DNA of 13,731 nucleotides. Origin: JBBPYA01 sp038200385. GTDB lineage: Bacteria; Actinomycetota; Actinomycetes; Mycobacteriales; Geodermatophilaceae. Each line of letters opens with the position of its first letter. The stretch's first letter is position 1. Under the pieces are notes generated by a model, which saw only the letters and a program-made list of their open reading frames with translations, was not told the origin of the DNA and did not search any database. Position numbers and translations under genes: made by a program. This document shows positions 1 to 7,329 of the stretch, piece after piece. The stretch is taken from positions 1 through 13,731 of the forward strand of contig JBBPYA010000260.1 in NCBI GenBank assembly GCA_038200385.1, written 5' to 3'.

Positions 1-50
1 GGACCACCCACCGGCTCGCAACGCCGGCACTGCCACGACTGGTCAGATGA

Positions 51-121
51 GCCTCCGGTCCGGATCGAACGGACGACCTGCCGCTTACAAGGCGGCTGCG
101 CTACCACTGCGCCCCGGAGGC
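51..121 (-). tRNA. tRNA-Thr (anticodon UGU)
   Basis: Read on the minus strand, this 71-nt segment folds as a complete cloverleaf. The acceptor stem is GCCTCCG/CGGAGGC (7 bp). The D arm has the GCGC/GCGC stem around AGTGGTA. The anticodon stem GCCGC/GCGGC encloses the loop CTTGTAA, placing TGT at positions 34–36, so it reads ACA threonine codons. The variable loop is short, and the T arm GTCCG/CGGAC carries the TTCGATC loop. The 3' CCA is not encoded, since the flanking bases are TCA, so it must be added after transcription. It lies divergent from the DUF445 gene. Confidence 0.96.
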
Positions 122-173
122 GGGTGTCCCAGGCAGCGTATCCAGCTGAGCCTGGACCGGCGGCCCTGCCGCC

Positions 174-179
174 TACAGT
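174..179 (+). promoter_or_regulatory. Leaderless-type −10 element (TACAGT) for the DUF445 gene
   Basis: TACAGT fits the actinobacterial TANNNT −10 consensus. It ends exactly six bases before the GTG at 186, so transcription would begin on or next to the start codon. There is no Shine-Dalgarno sequence upstream of that GTG, as expected for a leaderless message. A weak −35 resemblance (CTGGAC, 152–157) sits 16 bp upstream. This is inferred from sequence only. Confidence 0.45.
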
Positions 180-185
180 GGCGCC

Positions 186-1475
186 GTGGCGCATCGCGTG
201 GACCGCCCCGCCGACGCAGGGGTGCTGGTCGACGAGTCCGACGTGGCCCGGCAGGCGGCCCTGTCGCGGATGAAGCTGATCGCCACCGGGCTGTTCCTCG
301 TGGCCGCCGCCGTGTTCGTGGTCTGCGTGCTGATCGGCTCCGGAGCCGGGCCGTGGGTGGGCTACGTCCGGGCTACCGCCGAGGCGTCCATGATCGGCGC
401 GTTGGCGGACTGGTTCGCCGTGACGGCGCTGTTCCGGCATCCGCTGGGGATCCCGATCCCGCACACCGCGATCATCCCGCGCCGCAAGGACCAGATCGGG
501 GAGTCGCTGGGCTCCTTCGTGCAACGCAACTTCCTAACCCGCACGGTGCTGGCGGACAAGTTGCGCAGCATCGGCGTGGCGCGCCGGCTCGGGGAGTGGC
601 TGGTCGAGCCGGACAACGCCCGCCGGCTCGGCGACAACGTGGGCGCGGCGCTGACCGGGCTCACCGAGGTGTTGCGCGACGAGGACGTGCAGTCCTTCGT
701 CGACCAGCTGGTGTCCTCCCGGATCCGTTCGACGCCGGCTGCGCCGCTGCTGGCCAAAGTGCTGGAGATCGCCGTGGAGGGCGGCCACCACCAGGACGTG
801 CTCACGTCGGGGCTGCGCAGCCTGGGTCGGTTCCTGGAGGAGAACAAGGCGGTGCTGCGGGTCAAGCTCGGCCAGGAGTCACCGGACTGGGTGCCGGTGT
901 GGGTCGACGACCGGGTGTTCGCCCGGGCCTTCAGCGGGCTGCAGCGCTTCCTCGCCGAGGTGGCTGCCGCACCGGAGCACGAGCTGCGCTCCGCGCTGGA
1001 CGCCCGGGTCCGGGCCTACGTCGACGCGCTGCGGACCGACCCGGCAACTGCCGAGCGGCTGGAGGTCGTCAAGCTGGAGATCCTGGACCACCCCAGCGTC
1101 CGGGAGTGGACCGCGTCGCTCTGGGGCGGGCTCAAAGCCAGCCTGCTCGAGCTGGCCAACGACCCGGACTCCGAACTGCGCCAACGCCTGCAGTCCTCGA
1201 TCCTGCACTTCGGCAAGACCCTGTGCGACGACCCCGAGTTGCAGGCCAAGCTGGACCGGTGGGTCGAGGGCGCCGCGACGTACGTCGTGGACCAGTACAG
1301 CGCGGACATCGCCGATCTGGTCTCCGGCACCGTGGCGAAGTGGGACGCGGTGGAGACCAGCGACCGGATCGAACTCCAGGTGGGCCGCGACCTGCAGTTC
1401 ATCCGGATCAACGGGACGGTGGTCGGCGGCCTGGCCGGGCTGGTGATCTACACAGTCGCGCAGTTCCTGGGTTGA
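186..1475 (+). CDS. DUF445 family membrane protein
   Basis: A 429-aa protein of the DUF445 (YheB-like) family, whose biochemical function is not established. A hydrophobic segment lies at about residues 30–50. It is followed by the family's hallmark stretch GALADWFAVTALFRHPLGIP and then IPHTAIIPRRKDQIGESLG. A long, charged, probably helical middle leads to a C-terminal membrane segment (VVGGLAGLVIYTVAQFLG) preceded by FIRINGT, also typical of the family. Hydrophobic segments at both ends suggest a central domain tethered to the membrane twice. I chose the GTG start at 186 because a TANNNT element lies six bases upstream. An ATG at 270 would remove only the charged N-terminal tail. It converges on rlmB with a 52-bp gap. 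Confidence 0.9.
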   Translation: MAHRVDRPADAGVLVDESDVARQAALSRMKLIATGLFLVAAAVFVVCVLIGSGAGPWVGYVRATAEASMIGALADWFAVTALFRHPLGIPIPHTAIIPRRKDQIGESLGSFVQRNFLTRTVLADKLRSIGVARRLGEWLVEPDNARRLGDNVGAALTGLTEVLRDEDVQSFVDQLVSSRIRSTPAAPLLAKVLEIAVEGGHHQDVLTSGLRSLGRFLEENKAVLRVKLGQESPDWVPVWVDDRVFARAFSGLQRFLAEVAAAPEHELRSALDARVRAYVDALRTDPATAERLEVVKLEILDHPSVREWTASLWGGLKASLLELANDPDSELRQRLQSSILHFGKTLCDDPELQAKLDRWVEGAATYVVDQYSADIADLVSGTVAKWDAVETSDRIELQVGRDLQFIRINGTVVGGLAGLVIYTVAQFLG

Positions 1476-1485
1476 GAGGCCCAGG
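1466..1485. terminator. Weak hairpin at the DUF445/rlmB convergent junction
   Basis: CCTGGG (1466–1471) and CCCAGG (1480–1485) form a 6-bp stem around an 8-nt loop that contains the DUF445 stop codon. No T-run follows on either strand. The location between convergent genes is the main support for a terminator role. Confidence 0.2.
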
Positions 1486-1527
1486 GGCAACGCGGACCCT
1501 GACAACTGGCGCAGAGCCGCTGCGGCG

Positions 1528-2475
1528 TCAGCCTGCGCGACGCCGGGTGACCTCCGCCAGCGCCACGGCCACCGCCACACTGGCGTTCAGTGATTCCGCG
1601 GCCTGCTGGATCGGGATCGACACGGTCAGATCGCAGGCCTCGGCGACCAGCCGCGACATCCCCTTACCCTCCGAGCCGGCCACCAGGACCAGGGGCTCGC
1701 TGGCCGCCGGCAGGTCGTAGAGGCTCATCGCGCCGTCCGCGGCGAGGCCGACCGCGAGCAGCCCCGCTTTGCGGTACCCGACCAGGGCACGGGTCAGGTT
1801 GGTGGCGCGGGCCACCGGGATCCGGGCCGCCGTACCGGCGCTGGCCCGCCAGGCGCTGGCCGTCATCCCGGCCGCCCGCCGCTGCGGGATCACTACCCCG
1901 TGCGCTCCGAACGCGGCCGCGGTCCGTACCACCGCTCCGAGGTTGCGGGGATCCATCACGCCGTCCAGGGCCACCAGCAGTGCAGTCCGGCCGCTACCGA
2001 TCGCGGCCGTGAGCACGTCGTCGGGATGGGCGTACTCGTACGGCGGGACCTGCAGGGCCAGCCCCTGGTGCAGCAGCCCGCCGGTCATCCGGTCCAGCTC
2101 GGCCTTGCTGACCTCCAGGATGGAGATCCCGCGGTCGCCGGCCCGCTGCAGGGACTCGGTGATCCGCTCGTCGGTACCGGTGCCCGAGGCGACGTACAGC
2201 CCGGTGGCCGGGACCCCGGAACGCAGCGACTCGACCACCGGGTTGCGCCCGACCAGCAGCTCCGGGGCGTCGTCGGGTTTGCGCTGCGCCCGCGGCCGCT
2301 GGTCGGTCCGCTTCGCCTCGGCTGCCGCGCGACGGGCCGCCGGATGATGCTTGCGCGCCTCCGCCGGCGGGGTGGGTCCCCGCCCCTCGAGCTGCTTGCG
2401 ACGCTGGCCGCCGGAGCCCACGGTGGCACCCTTCTTGCCGCCCGGCTTGCGCCGACCTGGCCGTCCCGCGGTCAT
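1528..2475 (-). CDS. rlmB: 23S rRNA 2'-O-methyltransferase, RlmB/TrmH (SpoU) family
   Basis: A 315-aa SAM-dependent RNA ribose methyltransferase of the SPOUT fold. In E. coli, RlmB methylates G2251 of 23S rRNA; the exact target here is inferred. Residues 1–70 are a lysine/arginine-rich, low-complexity extension seen in actinobacterial members. A substrate-binding domain follows (LLVGRNPVVESLRSG...). The catalytic domain shows the SpoU motifs DGVMDPRNLGAVVRTAAAFG, then LVLVAGSEGKGMSRLV and SIPIQQAAESLNASVAVAVA, which shape the knotted SAM site. The ATG at 2475 has a strong Shine-Dalgarno (GGAGG, five bases upstream within a G-rich run). It is the last gene of the carD operon, 25 bp after cysS. 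The M. tuberculosis counterpart is Rv3579c. Confidence 0.93.
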   Translation of the reverse strand: MTAGRPGRRKPGGKKGATVGSGGQRRKQLEGRGPTPPAEARKHHPAARRAAAEAKRTDQRPRAQRKPDDAPELLVGRNPVVESLRSGVPATGLYVASGTGTDERITESLQRAGDRGISILEVSKAELDRMTGGLLHQGLALQVPPYEYAHPDDVLTAAIGSGRTALLVALDGVMDPRNLGAVVRTAAAFGAHGVVIPQRRAAGMTASAWRASAGTAARIPVARATNLTRALVGYRKAGLLAVGLAADGAMSLYDLPAASEPLVLVAGSEGKGMSRLVAEACDLTVSIPIQQAAESLNASVAVAVALAEVTRRRAG

Positions 2476-2500
2476 TGCGACCTCCCCCCTCCCCAGCGGT

Positions 2501-3901
2501 TCATCGGGGCATCCCGGACAGCGTCCACCGGGGGCCCTGCGCGGTGTCCTCGACCGCGACGCCGGCCTCGCTCAGCCGATCCCGGATCGCGTCGGCCGCG
2601 GTGAAGTCACGCCGTTCCCGGGCCGCGGCCCGCTGCTCCAACGCGACCCGGACGAGGGCGTCCACGACCGGCCTCAACTGCGCCCCGCCGTCGCCGGCCC
2701 AGGGCTGCCGCAGCGGATCCAGACCGAGCACCCCGAGCATGGCGCGGACCGACCCGAACGCCCCGGCGAGTTCGGTGTCCCGACCGCCGTCGTAGGCGGC
2801 ATTGCCGGCCCGCAGTACCTCCTGGATGCAGGCCAGCGCGGCGGGCACCCCGAGGTCGTCGTCCATGGCCGCGGCGAAGTCCGCGCACATCGTCGGCGTC
2901 CCGGCGTCGGCCCCGACCCGCTCCGCGGCCCGGGTGAGGAAGCCCTCGATCCGGCGGTAGGCCACCCCGGCCTCGGCCAGCGAGTCCGGGGAGTACTCGA
3001 TCGTGCTGCGGTAGTGCGGCGCGGCGAGGTAGTAGCGCAGTTCGACCGGGCGCACGGTGCCGACGAGTTCGCTGACCAGCAGCGAGTTGCCGAGGGACTT
3101 GCTCATCTTGGTCCCGGCCGTGGTCACCCACGCGTTGTGCAGCCAGTACGACGCGAAGCCGTCGCCCACCGCCCGGGACTGGGCCTGCTCGTTCTCGTGG
3201 TGCGGGAAGATCAGGTCCAGTCCGCCACCGTGGATGTCGAAGCTCGGACCCAGGTAGCGCTCGGCCATCGCCGAGCACTCCAGGTGCCAGCCCGGTCGCC
3301 CCGGCCCCCACGGCGTGTCCCAGGACGGTTCGCCGGGCCGGGCGGCCTTCCACAGCGCGAAGTCGCGCGGATCACGCTTGGCCGACTCACTGTCGGTGTC
3401 CGCGGCGGGCTGCATCCGGTCCGGACGCTGCCCCGACAGCTCGCCGTACGCGGGGTACGACGCGACGTCGAAGTACACGTCCCCGCCCGCGGCGTAGGCG
3501 TGGCCGGAGTCGATCAGCCGGTGCATCAGCCGGATCATCTCCGGCACGTGACCGGTGGCCCGGGGCTCGTACGTCGGCGGCAGGCAGCCCAGCACCTCGT
3601 AGGCGTGGAGCAGTCCGCGCTCGTTCTCCGCAGCCCAGGCCCACCACTGCACACCGGCGGCGGCGGACTTGGCCAGGATCTTGTCGTCGATGTCGGTCAC
3701 GTTGCGGACATAGCGCACCGCGTAGCCGCTGCGTTCGAGCCAGCGGCGGAGGATGTCGAAGTTGATGGCACTGCGGGCGTGCCCGATGTGCGGCGGTCCC
3801 TGCACGGTCACCCCGCACAGGTAGATCGAGGCCGTGCCGGGTTCCTGCGGGACGAACTCCCGTATCGACCTGCTGCCGGTGTCGTACAGCCGCAAGGTCA
3901 C
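2501..3901 (-). CDS. cysS: Cysteinyl-tRNA synthetase
   Basis: A 466-aa class I aminoacyl-tRNA synthetase that charges tRNA-Cys with cysteine in the cytosol. Zinc ligand C29 lies in LYLCG-like context (IYLCGVTVQG), followed by the HIGH motif at residues 38–41. Further zinc-site elements are HLECSAMAERYLG and FPHHENEQAQS. The ATP-binding KMSKS loop is present in TKMSKSLGN. The C-terminal helical tRNA-binding region ends in ARERRDFTAADAIRDRL, typical of CysRS. The length is standard. Translation starts at GTG 3901 without an obvious Shine-Dalgarno, nine bases after the ispF stop, so coupling to ispF is likely. It is not the mycothiol ligase MshC, because the anticodon-binding C-terminal region and full CysRS length are present. 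Confidence 0.96.
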   Translation of the reverse strand: MTLRLYDTGSRSIREFVPQEPGTASIYLCGVTVQGPPHIGHARSAINFDILRRWLERSGYAVRYVRNVTDIDDKILAKSAAAGVQWWAWAAENERGLLHAYEVLGCLPPTYEPRATGHVPEMIRLMHRLIDSGHAYAAGGDVYFDVASYPAYGELSGQRPDRMQPAADTDSESAKRDPRDFALWKAARPGEPSWDTPWGPGRPGWHLECSAMAERYLGPSFDIHGGGLDLIFPHHENEQAQSRAVGDGFASYWLHNAWVTTAGTKMSKSLGNSLLVSELVGTVRPVELRYYLAAPHYRSTIEYSPDSLAEAGVAYRRIEGFLTRAAERVGADAGTPTMCADFAAAMDDDLGVPAALACIQEVLRAGNAAYDGGRDTELAGAFGSVRAMLGVLGLDPLRQPWAGDGGAQLRPVVDALVRVALEQRAAARERRDFTAADAIRDRLSEAGVAVEDTAQGPRWTLSGMPR

Positions 3902-3910
3902 CGGCCGATG

Positions 3911-4405
3911 CTAGTCGAGGCCGGGCTGCCCACCCGCCGCCGGCGCAGGCAGCAGAAGGGCGACGGCGATCGCGGCCAGACCCTCGCCCCGCCCGGTCAG
4001 GCCCAGCCCGTCGGTCGTGGTGGCGCTGACTCCGACCGGGCCGCCAAGCAGGCCGGACAGCAGCTGCTCGGCCTCTCGCCGGCGGGGCCCGATCCGGGGG
4101 CTGTTACCGATCACCTGCACGGTAGCGTTGCCCACCGACCAGCCGGCGGCGCGCACCTGCCGTACCGATTCGGCGAGCAGCTCGGCCCCGGACGCACCGG
4201 CCCAGCGGGGCTGCGCGGTGCCGAACACGGTGCCGAGGTCGCCGACACCCGCGGCGCAGAGCAGGGCGTCGCAGAGCGCGTGCGCGGCGGCATCGCCGTC
4301 GGAATGCCCGGAACATCCAGGTTCGTCCGGCCAATTGAGGCCGAGCAGCCAGCAATCCCGGCCCGACTGGAACGGGTGTACGTCGGTGCCGAGGCCGATC
4401 CTCAT
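3911..4405 (-). CDS. ispF: 2-C-methyl-D-erythritol 2,4-cyclodiphosphate synthase
   Basis: A 164-aa enzyme of the MEP pathway. It cyclises CDP-methylerythritol 2-phosphate to MEcPP with release of CMP. The metal ligands D8 and H10 (GTDVH) and H42 are all present, as are H34 in GHSDGD and D46. The C-terminal signature ATTTDGLGLTGRGEGLAAIA is intact. Length and order of motifs match the homotrimeric stand-alone enzyme. The ATG overlaps the ispD stop by four bases (ATGA), a sign of translational coupling between two enzymes of the same pathway (IspE, which acts between them, is encoded elsewhere). IspD and IspF are separate proteins here, not the bifunctional IspDF fusion of some proteobacteria. 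Confidence 0.96.
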   Translation of the reverse strand: MRIGLGTDVHPFQSGRDCWLLGLNWPDEPGCSGHSDGDAAAHALCDALLCAAGVGDLGTVFGTAQPRWAGASGAELLAESVRQVRAAGWSVGNATVQVIGNSPRIGPRRREAEQLLSGLLGGPVGVSATTTDGLGLTGRGEGLAAIAVALLLPAPAAGGQPGLD

Positions 4406-5067
4406 CGCGGGGCGAGCACGGCCTCGGCCAGCACGACGTCGTACGGCGTGGTGATCTTGAAGCCGGCGAGGTCCCCCGGCACGGTGCGCACCTCGAACCC
4501 GAGTGCCTCAACCATGGCGGCGTCGTCGGTGACGTCCCCGGTGTCGGCCCGGTGGGCCAGGTCCAGCACCCGGCGCTGAAAGCCCTGCGGGGTCTGGACG
4601 GCGACCAGACCGGACCGGACGATAGTGGAGACCACCCGGCCGTCGGTGTCCACGGACTTGAGGGTGTCGGTGACCGGGAGCACCGGGACGACCGCCGCAG
4701 CGCCGGCCTGCACCGCGGCCAGGACCGCCCGCCCGACGGCGACCGGCATCAGGGGCCGGGCGGCGTCGTGTACCAGGACGATGTCGATGTCTGCGGGGAG
4801 CGCGGCGAGCCCGGCCGCGACGGAGTCCTGCCGACGCGCACCTCCCACGACGACGACGCAGCGTGCGGCGACGCCGTTCAGCTGGCTCGCGGCGGTCTCG
4901 GTCAGCTCAGCAGCGACGGCGACCACGAGCAGGTCCACGAGGTCGCCCACCATCGCCGCGCTCCGCTCGAGCAGGCTCCGGTCCCCGAGACACAGGAACG
5001 CCTTGGGGACCGCACCGCCGAGGCGTTCGCCGGAGCCGGCCGCCGGGATGATCGCGGCAGTGCTCAC
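4402..5067 (-). CDS. ispD: 2-C-methyl-D-erythritol 4-phosphate cytidylyltransferase
   Basis: A 221-aa nucleotidyltransferase that joins CTP and methylerythritol 4-phosphate to give CDP-ME in the MEP isoprenoid pathway. The N-terminal CTP-binding loop IIPAAGSGERLGGAVPKAFL carries R15 and K22, the positions that stabilise the transition state in the family. Further signatures are VLVHDAARPLMP, VTDTLKSVD, VQTPQGFQ and DDAAMVEALG. Length is normal (the E. coli enzyme is about 236 aa). The start is a GTG at 5067, ten bases after the carD stop. It overlaps ispF by four bases. Confidence 0.96.
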   Translation of the reverse strand: MSTAAIIPAAGSGERLGGAVPKAFLCLGDRSLLERSAAMVGDLVDLLVVAVAAELTETAASQLNGVAARCVVVVGGARRQDSVAAGLAALPADIDIVLVHDAARPLMPVAVGRAVLAAVQAGAAAVVPVLPVTDTLKSVDTDGRVVSTIVRSGLVAVQTPQGFQRRVLDLAHRADTGDVTDDAAMVEALGFEVRTVPGDLAGFKITTPYDVVLAEAVLAPR

Positions 5068-5077
5068 CGCCGGCCGG

Positions 5078-5560
5078 TCAGGAGGCGAGGACCTCGTCGA
5101 GCAGGATTTCGGCCTTGTCCTCGTTCGTGCCCTCGGCCAGCGCGACCTCGCTGGTCAGGATCTGGCGCGCCTTGGACAACATCCGCTTCTCCCCGGCGGA
5201 CAGCCCGCGCTCCCGGTCGCGCCGCCACAGGTCGCGCACGACCTCGGCCACCTTGTTCACGTCGCCGGAGGCCAGCTTCTCCAGGTTGGCCTTGTAGCGC
5301 CGCGACCAGTTCGTCGGCTCCTCGGTGTGCGGTGCGCGCAGCACCTCGAAAACCTTGTTCAGGCCCTCCTGGCCCACCACGTCCCGCACCCCGACGATCT
5401 CGGCGTTGTCCGAGGGCACCTCGATGGTCAGGTCACCCTGGGCGACCTTCAGGACGAGGTACTGGCGCTTCTCCCCCTTGATCTCGCGAGTCGTTATTGC
5501 CTCGATGAGTGCGGCGCCGTGATGTGGGTAGACAACGGTCTCGCCGACGGTGAAAACCAT
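5078..5560 (-). CDS. carD: CarD, RNA polymerase-binding transcription regulator
   Basis: A 160-aa protein nearly identical in pattern to mycobacterial CarD. That protein binds the RNA polymerase β subunit and stabilises open complexes, chiefly at rRNA and housekeeping promoters. Residues 1–60 form the Tudor-like RNAP-interaction domain (MVFTVGETVVYPHHGAA ... YLVLKVAQGDLTIEVP). The rest is the basic, tryptophan-containing DNA-binding domain (HTEEPTNWSRRYKANLEKLA, then DLWRRDRERGLSAGEKRML). The ATG at 5560 begins the family's conserved N-terminus. The reading frame stays open for 242 more codons upstream, but that stretch is antisense to the UbiA gene and is not part of the protein. A purine-rich AAAGGGG lies about 11 bases upstream. 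It heads the five-gene operon. Confidence 0.96.
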   Translation of the reverse strand: MVFTVGETVVYPHHGAALIEAITTREIKGEKRQYLVLKVAQGDLTIEVPSDNAEIVGVRDVVGQEGLNKVFEVLRAPHTEEPTNWSRRYKANLEKLASGDVNKVAEVVRDLWRRDRERGLSAGEKRMLSKARQILTSEVALAEGTNEDKAEILLDEVLAS

Positions 5561-5588
5561 GTGGATTTGGCCCCTTTCGCTGCGTTTG

Positions 5589-5594
5589 ATGTTA
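5589..5594 (-). promoter_or_regulatory. Probable −10 element (TAACAT) of the carD operon
   Basis: On the minus strand TAACAT (in TGATAACAT) fits TANNNT and lies 28 bases before the carD ATG, giving a short leader that contains AAAGGGG. No recognisable −35 hexamer sits 16–18 bp upstream, which is common for actinobacterial housekeeping promoters. The assignment is inferred. Confidence 0.4.
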
Positions 5595-5759
5595 TCACGC
5601 GACACGCCCGACCGGCGCTGCCAGCTGGCGGCATACCCGCAGGTCAGAGGCATAATTGCGGCAGCGATCAGGTATTGACAGGAGCCCGCCGGCATGCATG
5701 CGGGAAGCCATCCCGAGCCGGATTGACCGCGCCCCGTTGTCACCGGCAGGCTCCCGAAG

Positions 5760-6593
5760 GTGAGCGTCCTGCGCACCGGTGTGCGGCTGGCGCTGTCCAC
5801 CCACCCGGCTCCCAGCGTGGCTGTGACGACGGTGGCGGCGCTGCTCTGCGCCGCTATCGGGCGTGACCTGGTCGGCGGCGCCCTGGTGAGCGCTGCGGTG
5901 CTGGCGGGGCAGCTGTCGATCGGCTGGGGCAACGACTGGCTGGACCGTGACCGGGACCGCCGGGCGGGCCGCGTGGACAAGCCGCTGGCGGCCGGCCAGC
6001 TGAGCCCGCAGCTGGTGGCACGGTCGGCCGCGGTGGCCCTGGGGGCCTGCGTCGTGCTGTCCCTGCTCACCGGCGTCCTGGCGGGCAGCCTGCACCTGAT
6101 CGCGGTGGCCTCGGGCTGGGCGTACAACCTCGGACTCAAGGCCACCGTCGCCTCCCCGCTGGCGTTCGCGGTGTCCTTCGGGCTGCTTCCGGCGTTCGTG
6201 GTGGCGGCTGCACCCGGGAGCCCCGCGGCCCCACCCTGGCTGGTGCTCGCCGGAGCCCTGCTCGGGACCGGCGCGCACTTCGCCAACGTGCTGCCCGACC
6301 TGGCGGCCGACCAGGCCGCCGGGGTACGCGGCGCCGGTCACCGGCTCGGCCGGACCGGGTGTACGGCGGCCGCCGCCGGACTGTTGCTGGCCTCGGTCGC
6401 GGTGCTGGCGGTGGCCCCGCCGGGGCCGACCGGCGCGGTCGGCTGGTCCGCGCTGGCCGGTGCCGTGGTCCTGGGCGGGGCCGGCTTCGTACTCGGCCGC
6501 CGCGCCGGGTCCCGGGCCGCCTTCGGCGGCGTGCTCGTGGTCGCCGTCGTAGCCGTGGTCCTGCTCGTCCTCAGCGGGACCAGGCTGCGCTGA
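5760..6593 (+). CDS. UbiA family prenyltransferase
   Basis: A 277-aa integral membrane protein with about eight or nine hydrophobic helices. It has both aspartate-rich motifs of UbiA-type aromatic/polyprenyl transferases, which bind prenyl diphosphate through Mg2+. The first is N58-D59-x2-D62-x3-D66 (GNDWLDRDRD) and the second is N176-x3-D180-x3-D184 (NVLPDLAAD). The conserved YNLGLK-type loop is also visible (WAYNLGLKATVASPLAF). The acceptor substrate cannot be told from sequence. The start is a GTG at 5760, with a TGA in the same frame at 5724; a second GTG at 5781 is possible. It is divergent from carD by 199 bp. No homologue occupies this position in M. tuberculosis. The adjacent isoprenoid genes may be coincidental. 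Confidence 0.88.
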   Translation: MSVLRTGVRLALSTHPAPSVAVTTVAALLCAAIGRDLVGGALVSAAVLAGQLSIGWGNDWLDRDRDRRAGRVDKPLAAGQLSPQLVARSAAVALGACVVLSLLTGVLAGSLHLIAVASGWAYNLGLKATVASPLAFAVSFGLLPAFVVAAAPGSPAAPPWLVLAGALLGTGAHFANVLPDLAADQAAGVRGAGHRLGRTGCTAAAAGLLLASVAVLAVAPPGPTGAVGWSALAGAVVLGGAGFVLGRRAGSRAAFGGVLVVAVVAVVLLVLSGTRLR

Positions 6594-6714
6594 GTCCCGC
6601 GGGTCGGCCGCCATGGCCGAACCGGCCTTGGGGCGGACCGGGCGCCGCGGCCGAACCGTCCAGCGGTCTCCCGGCGCGACCACCCCGACCCGGCGATGGG
6701 CCGGTAGCACGCAC

Positions 6715-6720
6715 TACGCT
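6715..6720 (+). promoter_or_regulatory. Possible −10 element (TACGCT) upstream of the lpqE-like gene
   Basis: TACGCT fits TANNNT and would start transcription near 6727. That leaves a leader of about 23 bases carrying the GAGGAGG ribosome-binding site. It is supported only by consensus and position; no −35 is evident. Confidence 0.3.
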
Positions 6721-6749
6721 GAGGTCCCCGCGTGAGGAGGCCCGCCGCA

Positions 6750-7280
6750 GTGCAACGATCATGGTTCCGCGCCGCCGCGCTCGTCGCGGCCGCTGCCCTG
6801 CTCACCGGGTGCGCGGCCGGGCAGCTGGCGCAGACCGCCCAGATCGTGACCACCGTCGACGGTGCGAAGGCGGACGTCGGTTCTGTCGCCTTGCGGGACA
6901 TCAGCCTGGCGTACCCGGTCAACGGCGAGCACAGCGTCGGCAGCAACGTGCGGCTGGAGTTCTTCGCCGTCAACTCCGATCCGCTCAAGCCCGACAATCT
7001 GCAGTCGGTCACCAGCACGGTCTTCACCGGCGGGCCCGACGCCGGCCTGCCCGTCGAACTGCCGGCCAGCGGCACCGTGTCCTTCGAGCCTGGCGGTTTG
7101 ATCGTCGAACTCCAGGGGCTCACCGAGGCACTGCTGCCCAGCGTCATGGTCCCGGTGACTTTCACGTTCGAGCGGGCCGGCACGGTCACCGTCCAGGTCC
7201 CGGTCGGGGTACCGGCCTCCAATCAGCCGAACGAGGTCGAGCCGTTCGACTTCAACCAGGCGCAACCGACCGTCGGCTGA
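6750..7280 (+). CDS. lpqE: LpqE-like lipoprotein
   Basis: A 176-aa exported lipoprotein. The N-terminus is basic, followed by an alanine/leucine-rich signal sequence and the lipobox LLTGC, so the mature protein would begin at C21 and be lipid-anchored outside the membrane. After it, GQLAQTAQ and SVALRDISLAYP ... VRLEFFAVNSDP resemble mycobacterial LpqE (Rv3584), which also lies between carD and radA. The remainder looks like a β-sandwich domain (inferred). Its function is not established. I chose GTG 6750 because GAGGAGG lies nine bases upstream; an in-frame GTG at 6732 would place that site inside the coding region and add six residues. There are no His/Met-rich copper motifs. Confidence 0.82.
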   Translation: MQRSWFRAAALVAAAALLTGCAAGQLAQTAQIVTTVDGAKADVGSVALRDISLAYPVNGEHSVGSNVRLEFFAVNSDPLKPDNLQSVTSTVFTGGPDAGLPVELPASGTVSFEPGGLIVELQGLTEALLPSVMVPVTFTFERAGTVTVQVPVGVPASNQPNEVEPFDFNQAQPTVG

Positions 7281-7317
7281 GTCCCGCGCGCCGCGGCGAA
7301 TTGTCGGTGCAGATCCC

Positions 7318-7323
7318 TAGCCT
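7318..7323 (+). promoter_or_regulatory. Leaderless-type −10 element (TAGCCT) for radA
   Basis: TAGCCT fits TANNNT and ends six bases before the radA ATG, the same geometry as at the DUF445 gene. No Shine-Dalgarno precedes the ATG, so a leaderless radA transcript separate from any lpqE read-through is plausible. Confidence 0.42.
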
Positions 7324-7329
7324 TCGACC

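Noticed and set aside
47..1720. 557-codon open frame starting in the tRNA and overlapping DUF445
   Set aside because: It is Arg/Gly/Pro-rich, out of frame with the clear DUF445 protein, and begins inside the tRNA gene.
2351..4579. Long 742-codon open frame on the plus strand opposite rlmB, cysS and ispF
   Set aside because: It is antisense to three genes with intact family motifs, has the Arg/Pro/Gly-rich composition of a GC-skewed shadow frame, and shows no recognisable domain.
3911..5067. Bifunctional IspDF fusion
   Set aside because: The two frames are distinct, with a stop and a start overlapping as ATGA; they are separate coupled genes.
5675..5680. Perfect TTGACA −35 upstream of the UbiA gene
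   Set aside because: No TANNNT or TATAAT-like element lies 16–19 bp downstream, so it does not make a promoter by itself. A CATAAT at 5651–5656 lacks a −35.
5561..6286. Upstream extension of carD to a 402-residue protein
   Set aside because: The added 242 residues are antisense to the UbiA gene and low-complexity. Mycobacterial CarD begins exactly at the MVFTVGETVVYP-type N-terminus.
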